Shown one piece after another: positions 40,114 through 52,856 of a stretch of DNA of 64,000 bases. The notes below the pieces were generated by a model, which was given only the letters and a program-made list of their open reading frames with translations, ran no database searches and had not been told where the DNA came from. Origin of the DNA: Synanceia verrucosa (Eukaryota > Chordata > Actinopteri > Perciformes > Synanceiidae); assembly GCA_029721515.1 (NCBI GenBank), contig CM056563.1, positions 15,442,454 to 15,506,453 of the forward strand, given 5' to 3'. Made by a program: the position numbers and the translations under genes. Position 1 is the first letter of the stretch; every line of letters begins with the position of its first letter.

Positions 40114-42560
40114 CAGGAGTGTGCATTTTGTGAGATGGAGAGAAAAAAAAGGCAGTAATTGAAAAATAATTTGAACGGACACAGAAAGAGAGAAAACCAC
40201 AGTGACAGAAGAAAATGAGAGATCATCTTGAAGCGAGCAAAGTGAAAGTAAAATGTGATTTAAGATCTAAGGCAGCCACAAATCTGTCCTATTAACTCTG
40301 TGACTTTCAACAGCGTTTTGAAATAATCGCTCTGCTCCAGTCAATATCCAAAGAGCCACCGACCATTGAGATTCATGTCTGACGAGTGTGTTTCAGTGTT
40401 TCAGTCTGGTATCCCTAAACTTCAACCTTTTATTAAAACATCTCAGAGAGCTGCTGTAAAAGCAGGTTGCCAGTGCTGTTTTGTATTCTTTCTTCAAACA
40501 TAAAAACCTGCCTCAACCAAGTACAAACGCTACACAGGGAATTTAAGTGAATTTTGGCATGTCTGTGCTTTTTTTGTGTGACTACGACACATCGAATCTT
40601 GTCAAAGCCACTTGGCTGAGATTGAGTTTTGAAAAATGAGGAGGAGGACGAGATTTTGAAGGGAACGTGGGAGGTGACTGAGTGGAAAAGAAATGGCAAG
40701 AGCATAGGGAGCGAAACGAGGAAGGAGGGGGCGAGAAGCAGAGGTAGAGAAGGTTTTTGGAGAAGGTGAGGAGGAAGAAGAGAGAAGGAAAAAAGGAAAT
40801 GAGGGATTAGGAGAGGAGATAAGTGGGGAAGAGGAGAGAGGAGGTAGAGGGTGAGAGAGACAAAAGGCAGGAGGAAGAGGAGGTAAACACAAAAGAAACA
40901 AAGGGAAGTGTTGGTGGTTTAGATTGACATGTTGTCTGCTGCTCTGTGTGTGGGGGGGTGAGGTCGTGTGGCAGAGCGCTCTTCCTCTTCATGAGCTGTC
41001 AATCAGTAGCAGCGAGCAGAAAGCGTTCAGACGGGCTAATTGAAATCCCTTTCTCTCCTTTTTTTCTGTTTCCTCTCTAATCCCTCACTTCTTTCTCTCT
41101 CCTTTTGACTTCTTACTCTCTTCCTCCCTCTATCTCCTACTGTCAGATTAAATAACACAACCTCCACACCTCCCTCTCTAATCCTCTCCTGCCTCACCTC
41201 ATTCCTTCCTCCCTTCCTATCTTCCTTCCTTCCTTCCTTCCTCATACACTCCTGTTCCCTCTCACCTCACCTGCTCAATTCTCCTCACGCTGTCAGCTTG
41301 TCAGATGTGTTAAAGAAACTGTATCTGCTCCTCTCGTCTTCCATCCACCTCTTCTTGTCCCAGCAGTGATAGTGTAAATGAGATTGTTCGGGTGAGCAGA
41401 CACATACGAGACCAATCAAGTCAGTCAATTAGACAGCCTTTCGTCTGCATAAAGCTGACAGAGCAGCTGAGGACGCCTTACTGTGTTGGTGCTTATGAGG
41501 AGCTTGATAAAAGGGATGAAACATTCATTTTGCTTTCTGACTACAGAGACCTGGAGTAATGACATCATGTGCGGACTCGCCTATGTGCCTTTACTTTCCA
41601 TATATTGACGGCAGATGCTAATAGAAGTTTGATCTTTGATCGTTATTTCAGGAGTGATAAAGTCAGCTGACTCCTTCAAGTTTCAGTCTAGAAAAGCTGC
41701 TGTAGCAACACAACAAAATGCCTCCAAACATATTGTCATTATGACATTTTTGGCATTATACACAGGATACAAACAAGATGAAATATTGGATGTAAACTGC
41801 AACTTGACTTGCTGCTATGTTAATTCTGCTTGGTCATTGTGTCTATGTATTGATTTTCTTTTGCTTTCTGTGTGAGTAATAACATAATGGCAAACCTGGA
41901 TTACAAAAGCATTTGGACAAAAATTGCAAAAAGACATTTAAATCTTTGGTGATAAAGCTACATCATATCACAATCATTCCTGATAACTGTAACATTACAA
42001 ATAGTGCCAGGGCTGCAGTAACACAATATGCTAGAGAAGCTGCAGTGTCATGAGACATCCTCACCGACATCATCATCATCATTAGTTTGTCATCTCAGCC
42101 TTTCATCAACAAGAAAACATGTGGGAAATGATATTTCAGCGATTTCCTGGTTAACATGATGAAGTGTTATGAGCGTCTCCTTTGTTGACGGCATGTCTGC
42201 AGCCTTACATGGAAATCTTGTAGATGACATATCGATTCTGATCTGGTTGCAGCAGAAAAGGCCACATACTGACAGCAGCTTTAGAGATAGAAACACACCC
42301 TGCTCATGACCTGCCTGTAATGCTGTTATTCTTTATCCTTCTCCCTTTACTGTCTTCCCCTTCATTGTAAAAGCTTCTATTGTCTTTGCAGAGACCTTTA
42401 AGATTTCTTTTAATCTAACGCTGTGTGAGTGTGGGTTTTTTTTGTGAATCTGTGTGTTTCAGTGTCCCTGAGGTCTCGTTATAGTATTAGAACAGAGCAG
42501 TGACAGCAGGCCTCAAAGGACTATAAAAAACAGCAAATCAATGCTTAGGGCACAAACATG

Positions 42561-42595
<35 letters not shown>

Positions 42596-45272
42596 GTGAG
42601 GAAGAAGTGTTTTCCTGACACAGTGAACAGTTATCTGGGTTAAGGAAATATGAGGTGATTATAAAACCAGAGGAAGGCTGTTGAGGAAAAAGAAGAGCAG
42701 TTTAACTTCCCAGTAATACTCCATTTAGGATACAGTATTTTTAAATAAAACCCTAAGAGGCCATGTTTTAATTTTTCTCAAACACTGCTTTCTCTTGAAA
42801 ACAACTTATTTTTCTTTATTTAACTTTATTAATTTTTTTGTTGATTTAATTTTCATCTCGTTAGTCAACACTAGAAATGCACACTCTCATGCAATCCACT
42901 TGTCCTTGGAGGCACAGTGAGTAGGATTTGTCTGTTGGTCCGTCTTCCCTGGCCTGACGAGGGTTGGATGTTCACACCAGCAGATGAAACTTTTTGTTTT
43001 GTCCTCTTGAGCACTGGGGTCTGAAGTGGGCTTTGAAACAAATTTTACATAGTGGCCAATGGACCCAAAAAGATGTTGGAAATAGATGTCTAGAAATCAT
43101 GATCTGGCACCGAGTAACTATGTCTTTACAGAGGAAGTCTCACCAGTACAGATACTGCCACACACTTCTGGTGTTAACTGAGAGGGATTGTTCATGTATC
43201 ACAATTCTGTGGCCTTTAAATGAATAATCTGACATGTCAGGAATTAGTCACTGTGTGTGTGTTCCTGTTCATACCTTGAGTGTGTGTGTGTGTGTGTGTG
43301 TGTGTTTGACGTCTCATGTGAACTGTCCTCTTTGAATCCTTCTTCCCCTGAAGCCACCTCTCCCCCTGCTAAGACAGACCGCTCTGTTGGTTTTCACTAA
43401 ACATGTTTGTTAAGCAGTAAATATCAGCAGATGAACACTGAGTCTGTGTCTTGTGGTTGAACATACTGGCTGTGGATCCTCTGTCTTAGTGGAAAAGCTG
43501 TGAAAACAAAAAAAAATATACATTTATTCTGCAAATGCAGTTTATTTTGATGAGGGGTTTCAGCGTAGCAGGTAATAGGAAAAAGTCTGACGCACATCAG
43601 ATCAGTGTTTCTTTATTCGGACACAAGGAGATAAATCTCTTCATTTACTGAAGTAAAACAGTGAAGATTAATGTACCCCAGGTTATTTGACTATTAAGTT
43701 TTGGCACTCACACAGCACCTAGAGGGGCCTGAAAATCCACATAAATGATAAAACCTCACAGTAATAAAATGTTTTTAGGGGCGACAAGTGTCTTGAATGT
43801 CCCAGTACCATCGCTCTTTAAACAGTTTCACAGCCATGAAAGAAAATAAACCAGTTAATATCACATCACAGATGGGGGAAGACCACACACACACACACCT
43901 ACACTTGTACAAGACGAACAGACACACACTGCTGGCTTTTCACTAGTGTTAACATTCACACAGTATGGACAACAATATGGCCCTGCTTGTTTCTACTTAA
44001 TCTAACTGTTTTTTTTATTTTGAGCAGTGACAACAGCATTTCCCCTTCCTTTTTGATTAAATTAGTGAAGCGCCATAGCTGCTAAATCACCCTCATTTAC
44101 ACATCACACCTTTAAACAAGGCAATTTTTTTTCTCAGCTTGACAGATTACTACACATACATTCTCTATGGGTTGCAAATAAATGTTAATTGGTGATTACT
44201 GTGACAAGTCAGCAGTCTGGAGATCAAAAAGGAGCTCTCAGGTGTCAGAGAGGAAACTAGTTTTAGTCGCAGCTTGTTACACGTTCTATGTCGTACGTAC
44301 ACACTCATGTGTGGTTTGATATGTAGATACAGCTGGATGAACCAAGTCATGAACACTCCATATCTGTCATATTATAGAATTTAATATGTGTGTAGAAGAG
44401 AGTGTTAATATTTCAAATCTGGTGTTTTTTTTCCAAGAATTATATTTCTTCATGTTTTCACCTTCTTTCATAAATTTACTGCATGCGACTCAAAGGACAC
44501 CGCCTTAGGTCTAAAACTGCAGTTGTCATTAATGAAATAAAATATGCAGATTCAAAATGGTTGACTTACCAATGGAATTTCACATATTAATAATTAATGT
44601 CTGAAATCAATGAATATTTATCTCAAAGACAACAGGGAAAGAAACTTTTGTTCATCTAGCCGACAGAACGCCTGTTTTTTTTCCATAATTTAAAGGAATG
44701 TGTATAGGATGATAGTATTTAATATTCCAGACACATTTAAGAAGAAATAAGTAGGGAAACTAGCCTGTCAGTACCTAATCCTTGTAGAGTAAGATTAAAA
44801 AAGGTGTGTAAACATACACATTTGATTAGATTTAAAGGGAGAACCAAGAAGCTCATTAGCTGTAGCGCTCCATGCTAACATTTTAAGTGATGTTAAGTGA
44901 TGGCAGACTAGCTGTATGGCAAAAATGAGAAAACTGCAACAAAAAGCCAGTGTGTGTAAAAATGCACTTTGCTTGACGAGGTATTGATTTAAGAAAAACT
45001 ACAAGCATGATATTATAATCCATTATAACATCCAACCGTCCTGTTAAATATGGATTTATGGAAATGTGCTTGTGAGGTGTATTAAAACTGATACACCATG
45101 GATCTCTCAGGCTGCCAGTTAAAGTAAATGCTCCTCTGTGGATACTGAGTCATATAAAACCGATCCACAGTAAAGGTGATGTCACTGCAAGGGGAGTTGA
45201 AAGGGTTGCCATGGTGACGGGTGAAGGCAGCGATGTTTGGCCCTGACTGGGTGGGGTGCTGCTAAAGGAATA

Positions 45273-45322
<50 letters not shown>

Positions 45323-45352
45323 TGTGTCTGTGCATGCGTGCATCTGTGCGTC

Positions 45353-45388
<36 letters not shown>

Positions 45389-45736
45389 GACACTCATGTT
45401 GGGTCATTAATGTCCCTGTTTAACACATTTTATTTCTGCTGTTTACAGAATCTGTAACAGTGTTTTTCTGTTCATTTATACTCCGTTTGGTGTGTATGTT
45501 TGCGACTAAAGTGTGCGTGTGTGTGTGTGTGTGCAATTGTGTACTCTGTGCCGTCCAATTACCTCTACACAAAGCCTCTGAGCTGATGTATGCCGAGCCG
45601 TCTCATTATGAACGGTAAAAACAGGAGCAGAGGCTATTACAGCACAGTAAATACACAGCACTGTTTCTGTCCGTGTCCTGTTCCCCACATAATTGGAGTC
45701 CAGAGTTATGCATTGTGCACTGCTTGCGTGTGTGTG

Positions 45737-45777
<41 letters not shown>

Positions 45778-48700
45778 GTGTGTGTTGATGAGAGAGCAAC
45801 ACTAAATAGGTCATTTATAATTTTATTTCACAATCTCCAATGCTATATGAAAATAAGGATGTGTGTGAACACTTTCTTGGATCTCAGAGTTTTCAAACAG
45901 AAAGACAAAGGAATCTTGAATTGCTAATTATTGAGAAAATTGATTAAATTAACAACTGTTTGTTTTTTGTGGACAAAGTGACATTATTGCTAAAGCTGAG
46001 CTTGTAATGCAGTCATGAAGAGCCCACACTGATGGCATAAATGTCTCTTTTTTGCTGTTGCGTCATGAACAATTGATATTTTTATTCCCACCAGTGTATA
46101 TAATAAAAGTACATTATAATATAATAACTAATACACAATAATTTTTAGTGACTGTTTTGTCAGATCAAACCTTCCAGTCAGTGTAACTATCCCAGTCTGT
46201 GAGTATTCACTCTCTGGAGGTTCAGATGAGGTGGAGATGCTAAAATGAAATTTCAGCTTGCAGAACACATTATGTCTATAAAATTCAATATTGGATCACG
46301 ATCGCTGATGAAATCACACCCCAGATGACGGGAGCTGGTCTACCTGGAGCATTATGCATCTTATCCCAGACCGTGAAGCAATCTCTCCTTTGCCGGTTGA
46401 GTTTTCAGTTACTGAATATATAATGACTGCAGCTGAACTCTGCTGCCTCCCTGTCCTTCTTTGCACTTTCCAGTGGGATCATCAGACAGTCAGATCCTAT
46501 TGTTTTATGTATTTATTTATTTATTTTTGTTAGTGTATTGGGCACTTGAAATCTAATTTTAAATAAATAAATGAAATGGGGGAGGTTTTCAACTGATGTG
46601 CCTTTATAACCACTTTAACAAAATAACTGAAATTAAATAACAGCAACAAGTACACTGTACCTTTAGCTAAAATTAAGCTAAACAGATGAAATGGTAGACT
46701 AAAAGTGATCTAAAACACTGGGGAACACAATATTTGTTCAATTTTTGGGTGCGGAATCCAAAACTGATCTCAGTTTTTCTCTATCAAGTCAAGTTTTTGA
46801 CCTATAGGATCCCCGTTTTCTTAAAAAAATATGAAAAATACTGGCACTGGAATTTCAGCTGAATGAGGCATTGGTCTTATGGCTGATGGTAGATTAGGAT
46901 ATTCAATTTAACTTTTATTTTTCTTGTTAAATCCTGATGTTTTCACTAAACAAATATCAAATATCAAATGCAAACCTTTCACGTGTTCCTTTGGTCCACA
47001 TCCATAAACTCTCGACACACTGCTTGCACACTTTGTGAGGGGCACATGGCTTGTCTTGATCACCAAGTTTTACTTTAAAATACGCAAAATATGCTTGTTT
47101 GACAAATGCACTGATGTTTGCCCTCTGAATTGGAATGGTGAAACTACCACAAATATAGCAAAAGGAGTCAGGGTTATTTCAAGGCATTTACAATGAGAAG
47201 TAGCAGGAGCAGACAGGATCTGCAACAAAGGAAATATGTAAATAAAACACTAAAGATTAAATAGTTACAAGCTTTGAAAACTACAAAAACAGCATAAAAC
47301 AAAATAGAATTTACAACAGTATGCCTATGGTTACAAGGTTAAGAGAAAAACCAGCACAGATCCTCTTAATTCCTACTATGTTAGCTTTCCAAACATAATC
47401 AGCTGGCAAGTCGTACTACAGCTTATTTTGGAATTTTGCTTATCTGGAGGGTAAGCTATGGAGAAAAAACTTGATGTGCTAGAAAAAAAACTGACTGCAA
47501 TTTTGGAATCAGCATGCCAATTTTAGTTTTAATCAGCATAAAAATCTAACTCAACAGATTTTTTTTTCAAATTGTTCCCCAGTGAAATCAATTTATAAAG
47601 TTTAAAAATAGCTATCTAAATGTGATTAATACTGCTATAAGGTATGGTGGTTAGCACTGTCCCCTCACAGCAAGAAGGTACCTGGTTCGATTCCCGGCCT
47701 TTCTGTGTGGAGTTTGCATGTTCTCCTCATGTCTGCATGGGTTCTCTCCGGGTACTCCAGCTTCCTCCCACCATCCAAAAACATGCATGGGGATTAGGTT
47801 AACTGGCTAATTTAAAGTGCCCGTAGGTGTGATCAACTGGAGACTTGTCCAGGGTGTACCCTGCCTTTCACCCTAAGACAGCTGGGATAGGCTCCAGAAA
47901 ATGGATGGATGGATGGATAGAAAGCTAGCTTAGTGCCTGATAAGTCTAATAGCACTGTATAAGCTTGACAATACTTTACATACAATTATTGTAACAATAT
48001 ACACATTTCTATTATTAACAGTGTTAGTCCAGTTAAATTCAGGAGAACTGAGCTTATCTGGTGATACTTCACAAAATGATGCTAACCACTCCCTGCGTTC
48101 ACTTCTGCAGCCTCCTTTAATGCTCTCCTCTCCTCTCTTTTGAAGGTCTAATAGCTGACAAGAAGAATTTGCATTTTGAAGAGGAAGAGGACGACAGAAT
48201 CTTGAACTACATCGCTCCGGTTCAGAGGAGTTTGGAAGAGATCCGGCAGCTGGACAAAGACGACGAAAGTCTGGTGAAGTACAAGCAGACCTTGCTCGGG
48301 ATGGCGATGGTACCGGGAGGTGTGTGTATGTTTGTTGTTTACCTGAGGTGATAGAGGAGCCAGTGATTCACTCTCGTACCCACTGTTACTGTGGCTTTAA
48401 TAATACCGTTCACTCAATATAAGGACTTGGTGCAGAGTTTCTCGTAGTCATCAACTTCTGATCAAACACACACACACACACACACACACACTGGCACAGA
48501 GCTGCTTGCCTCAGCATTTCTAGTCCAGCAGCCGGGCCATGACAGCTGATATCAGTAGAATAGCTCTGACTCCCCCGCCGCTGTAACACAACACCACCTC
48601 ATCTCCATCTTAGTAACACTGGATACCGAGGTAAATAGAAGAAGAAGAAGAAGAAGAATCCCTTTATTAATCCCTCAATGAGGGAAATTACATTTTTTCA

Positions 48701-51700
48701 CTCTGTTAGTATATATACACACATATATTTTTCAGTTGCACATTACACACACAAGTCATGAAACAAACACATGCACATGCATTAGAGGAGAGGTGTCAGA
48801 GTGAGGGGGCTGCCCCTTATCCAGGCGCCCCGAGCAGTTGGGGGTTCGGTGCCTTGCTCAAGGGCACCTCGGCAGTGCCCAGGAGGAGGAACTGGCACCT
48901 CTCCAGCTACCAGTCCACTCTCCACATTTTGGTCCGACCTGGACTTGAACTGGCGACCCTCCGATTCCCAGCCCAAGTCACTACAGACTGAGCTACTGCC
49001 GCCCCAAATGCTGTAATGGGAGAGAGGAAAAGCACAGAGACTAGATGGATTGATGTGAGATTTTGTGCAGACATTCATGGTTCCCAGAGGATACATCCCA
49101 ACAACTTTGAAGACAAATGTCAATTAGCAAATGCTGACTCACTAAACTGGTTAAATGAAGAAATAGTATCAGCACATAACCTCCCATAAAACCACCACTT
49201 AATGGTCTAGTTAGATCTAAATTTGAAAGACAAAAATGTCAAAACTATGTACAAAGACTCTTCTTTTCTGCGCCAGACCCCACTGCGGCTAACGTCCAGG
49301 TGACCAAACTGGTCCTGCTGTGTGACACGGCTCCTGAACCCATCACCATGGACCTGACAGGTATGCAGTGCTTCCCTTTCATCACTCTCCTGTTTATTCG
49401 TCTCTATCCTATTTAAGTGTTTCTCCTCAAACCCTGGCTAGTTGTGGATGTGGAAGTGGCACTGCTACACCCTCACACTCAACATGGTTACACAGGTTGA
49501 TGAAATGCCCCAGAGTCAAGCATCTCACCCCTCATGCTGCCTTTCATGTGCAGAAAGACTGCAGTGGGTGTGTCCATGCTTCAGAGTGGAGAGACAGCTA
49601 AATGTTTGCTTAGTGGGCAGTATTGACATCTTTCCCCCTGGGTGCAGGAGAAAGCGACATTCAGGGGAGGGGAGTGAGGTGTGTATGTGTGTCTGCGATG
49701 CATGGTAATCAGCTGACTGCAAAATGATTATGTCACTCCCTACAGGCGATAAAGTTCAGGAAAGGATTGTGTGTGTGTGTGTGTGTGTGTCTGATTTCGC
49801 TGCATGCATGCATATGCTCTGACTTTACCTTATTTGAGGATTTCCCTGCCTTTATCACGAACACAGTTACGCACACAAAAAGACACACTGCTAATAGGGA
49901 AGGTCACCTGGTTGCTAGGCGATAGTGACTTTGTATTATGCAGTTCCTTCTGATTCCAACAGGCAGAGCATCTCTCTCTGGCTTTAATGTTTCACAGTGT
50001 AATGGAAGATCTGCTGAATTGCATGACATGGAGAGCGCAGGCTGTTCCTCCACTCCAGACAAATCTGATGCTTTCTGGTCTGATCTCAGTCAGATGATAG
50101 AGGAGGTGAAAGGTGGACCAAAACCAATTGAGTCTTTTTTTTCACCAAAACAGTTGCAGTTTGTCTTCTGTGCTTCTGGAAAAGATTAACCTGATGACAT
50201 TATAGTGATGTCATCAGGGGAATCGGTTGTGTCCAGATAATGGTGAAAAATGTCGATCAATGTTTCCCAAAGATGACATCCTCAAATGACTGTCCACAGC
50301 CCAAAAGATATTCAGGTTGATGTGTTTGTGAAACCCAAGAATATTTACATTTGAGATCCAGAATCCGAGAAGTTATACTTTTTTTCTTTTTTCTAATAAA
50401 GCAATCAATTGATTATCTAAATTGTCAATGATTAATTTAGTAGTTGATTAATCACCAGCTCTTAGTTGTTGCAGCTTTACCGCACACCATTGCTTTGAGT
50501 TATGTAGCCACAAAAAGGTTTACCTGGAGAAAATGTGATCTGGGAAACCATATAAAATGTGTTGACATTTAACTTCTGCAGATATATTCAATATGTTGTG
50601 CTTTTGCTTCAGCAGTGAAGGGATCATAAACACACTCACTATAAATGTTTCCTCTTTATATTGATAAGAAACATAATCTGAGTGACATTTCAAACATGAA
50701 ACATGAAAACCTTGCCAGTCAGTTCTGGACTTCTTTAGGTCTATGACTTTATTTGGTTATGGTGATTCTACGGAGGTTTTTAACACAGTTAATTTGGAGC
50801 TTATTGAGCCGAATATGAAGCATGAGATAATTTCCTTGTTTTACTCATGAAATTAAATGGCATACTCGCAGCCCATGCAACAGGCAGACAAAAAGCCTTC
50901 AGTCCAATTCAGGCAATGATCTTTGACATTCGGAGGCTCATTTACAAAGTGATGATTAGGCTGTATATCCAGTGCACCTGAAAAATGGTGTGTCCATTCA
51001 CTGCTGAAAAAATCGTCTTTTTCGTATTTTCCGTGGAAGCCGTACAAATGAAGACTGGATTTAATTTGGATTAATGTGTGTGTCCGCGATGCCAAAGAGA
51101 AATTGCTGAATGCTGCGTGAGGGAAAAAAGTCTTTCATCATTAATCTATGGCGTAAGCAGCAGGGTAATAATCAGCCCTGCTGGTGTATCATGTTGCAGT
51201 TAGATAGCCGAGTCGGCACCAGCCTGGATGTGAAATGGACTTTCCATCAGTGGCTGAATGCATTAGAGATCTCATTATACACTATAGGCTGTTACCAATG
51301 CAGCATGGCCTAAGTGATGACGGGTATTTACTGCTCAGGCAACTCTCTGACATGGGGCCAGTTACAGTTTATAACACAGAATTCATGCCCACTGAAGCAC
51401 TAACAACTATTTTTTACTTCATTGAGTTACATTAAACTATTTCTGTAATACTGTAAGAATCTCACCCAAAATCTTCTGGTTAGTTGCTGCTTGGGTTGTT
51501 TTTTTGTAGTTTTTCTAAACTTTATTGAGATGTGGAAACACAGCAGCATCACTAAAAAGATCAACCTAAGAGTTAACTGTGCATGCCAGTTATTATTATT
51601 AACTGTCTGATCGTCTGACCACTCATATTTTCCCTGGCTTCAGATCATTGCCTCGTGACCTCTTCCTCATTCTAAATTCATCATTTTTTCCTTATATATA

Positions 51701-52811
51701 TTATCCAGTATATCATTATTTTATCTGCACAGCCATAATACTATGACTTCACTTTTAGATTCTTGGTGAAATGTAACGAACAAGACCGGTCGCCTGAACA
51801 TTAATGCACTAAAATGTCTTTTTTGTCAGGCTGAGCTGGCTGCACAAAAATGACTTCTAATATATCTTTGTGGCTAAAATAATACAACTGCCAGAGAGGA
51901 TTCATTGTCCCCTGGAGTCATGCAAGATACATAGGCACAGTGCTGTGACCTTGTTTGCCGTCAAATAAACATTAAAAATGTATATGTTAAACGGCAAATA
52001 TTTTACGACAATATATGCTCATACTGTTATATGCGTGTACAGTAATTTCCTGTAGTAGTACTATTTATATGATTATGAGTCCGGTAACACGCATCTTGAT
52101 GTTTTTAATTCTGTGTCTCAGCTGATAACAACACTTCGCTCTGTGATATATGGTGTGTCACATCCTGCAAGGTCTGCTGCCCGACTGGACTCCACAAAGC
52201 AATATCTTTGCCAATGACGTTCCAGTGCCTTGGTGCCCTAAATGTGCTGGCTTTGTTAAACTTTCATGTTCTCAGGATTCAGGCGTGCATGCTGCTACAC
52301 ATTTACTCAGTTACAATCACACACACACACGCACTCACGCACACACACACACGCAAGGCGAGCGACCTCTGATTATTTTCCTCACATTTACTGTGTGCTG
52401 CTGGTCCAGTATTATGTCAGCACTATGCAACCAAATCAAGGGGACTTTGTTTGTTCATATAATAAATGGAGGAAAGTTTGTGAATAAAAAAGTTAAAGTA
52501 CTTACTATGCAGAATGGTGTTACATGATTATATCTTTTGTAATACTGGATTATTATCACAATATGCTACCAATGGCCCAAAGTGGAGTTTTTTTTTTATT
52601 ACTGCAGCTACTTTAGTTTCATTCTACAAGAATGCATCATATACTAGAAGCAAATCAAGTATTTTCAAACGGGTCACAAAGTAATGATGTGATGGTGTAA
52701 GGGGAATCTTTCTGTGAATTTATACTCTAATATTTTGGGATTTTCTGGCATCAACAGTACAATGTTTGCCAAATGTGAGCTTCAGCTGTGTGTCTGCACA
52801 TGTAGGTCATT

Positions 52812-52856
<45 letters not shown>

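Larger units (their letters stand above)
39365..48145. other. arhgdig intron 1
   Basis: 8.8 kb. It contains the GT cluster, a purine-rich block (about 40620-40910) followed by a pyrimidine-rich block (about 41041-41280), more (CA/GT)n tracts at 42563, 43280, 45275 and 45726, and a SINE at 47640. No coding exon is supported. A PBX/MEIS-type site lies at 40996. Confidence 0.7.

Noticed and set aside
39683..40200. Long Cys-Val and His-Thr frames
   Set aside because: Direct translations of (GT)n/(CA)n microsatellites.
49368..49722. Frames right after arhgdig exon 3
   Set aside because: They begin in intron 3 after a clear donor (ACAG|GTATGC) and show no RhoGDI similarity.
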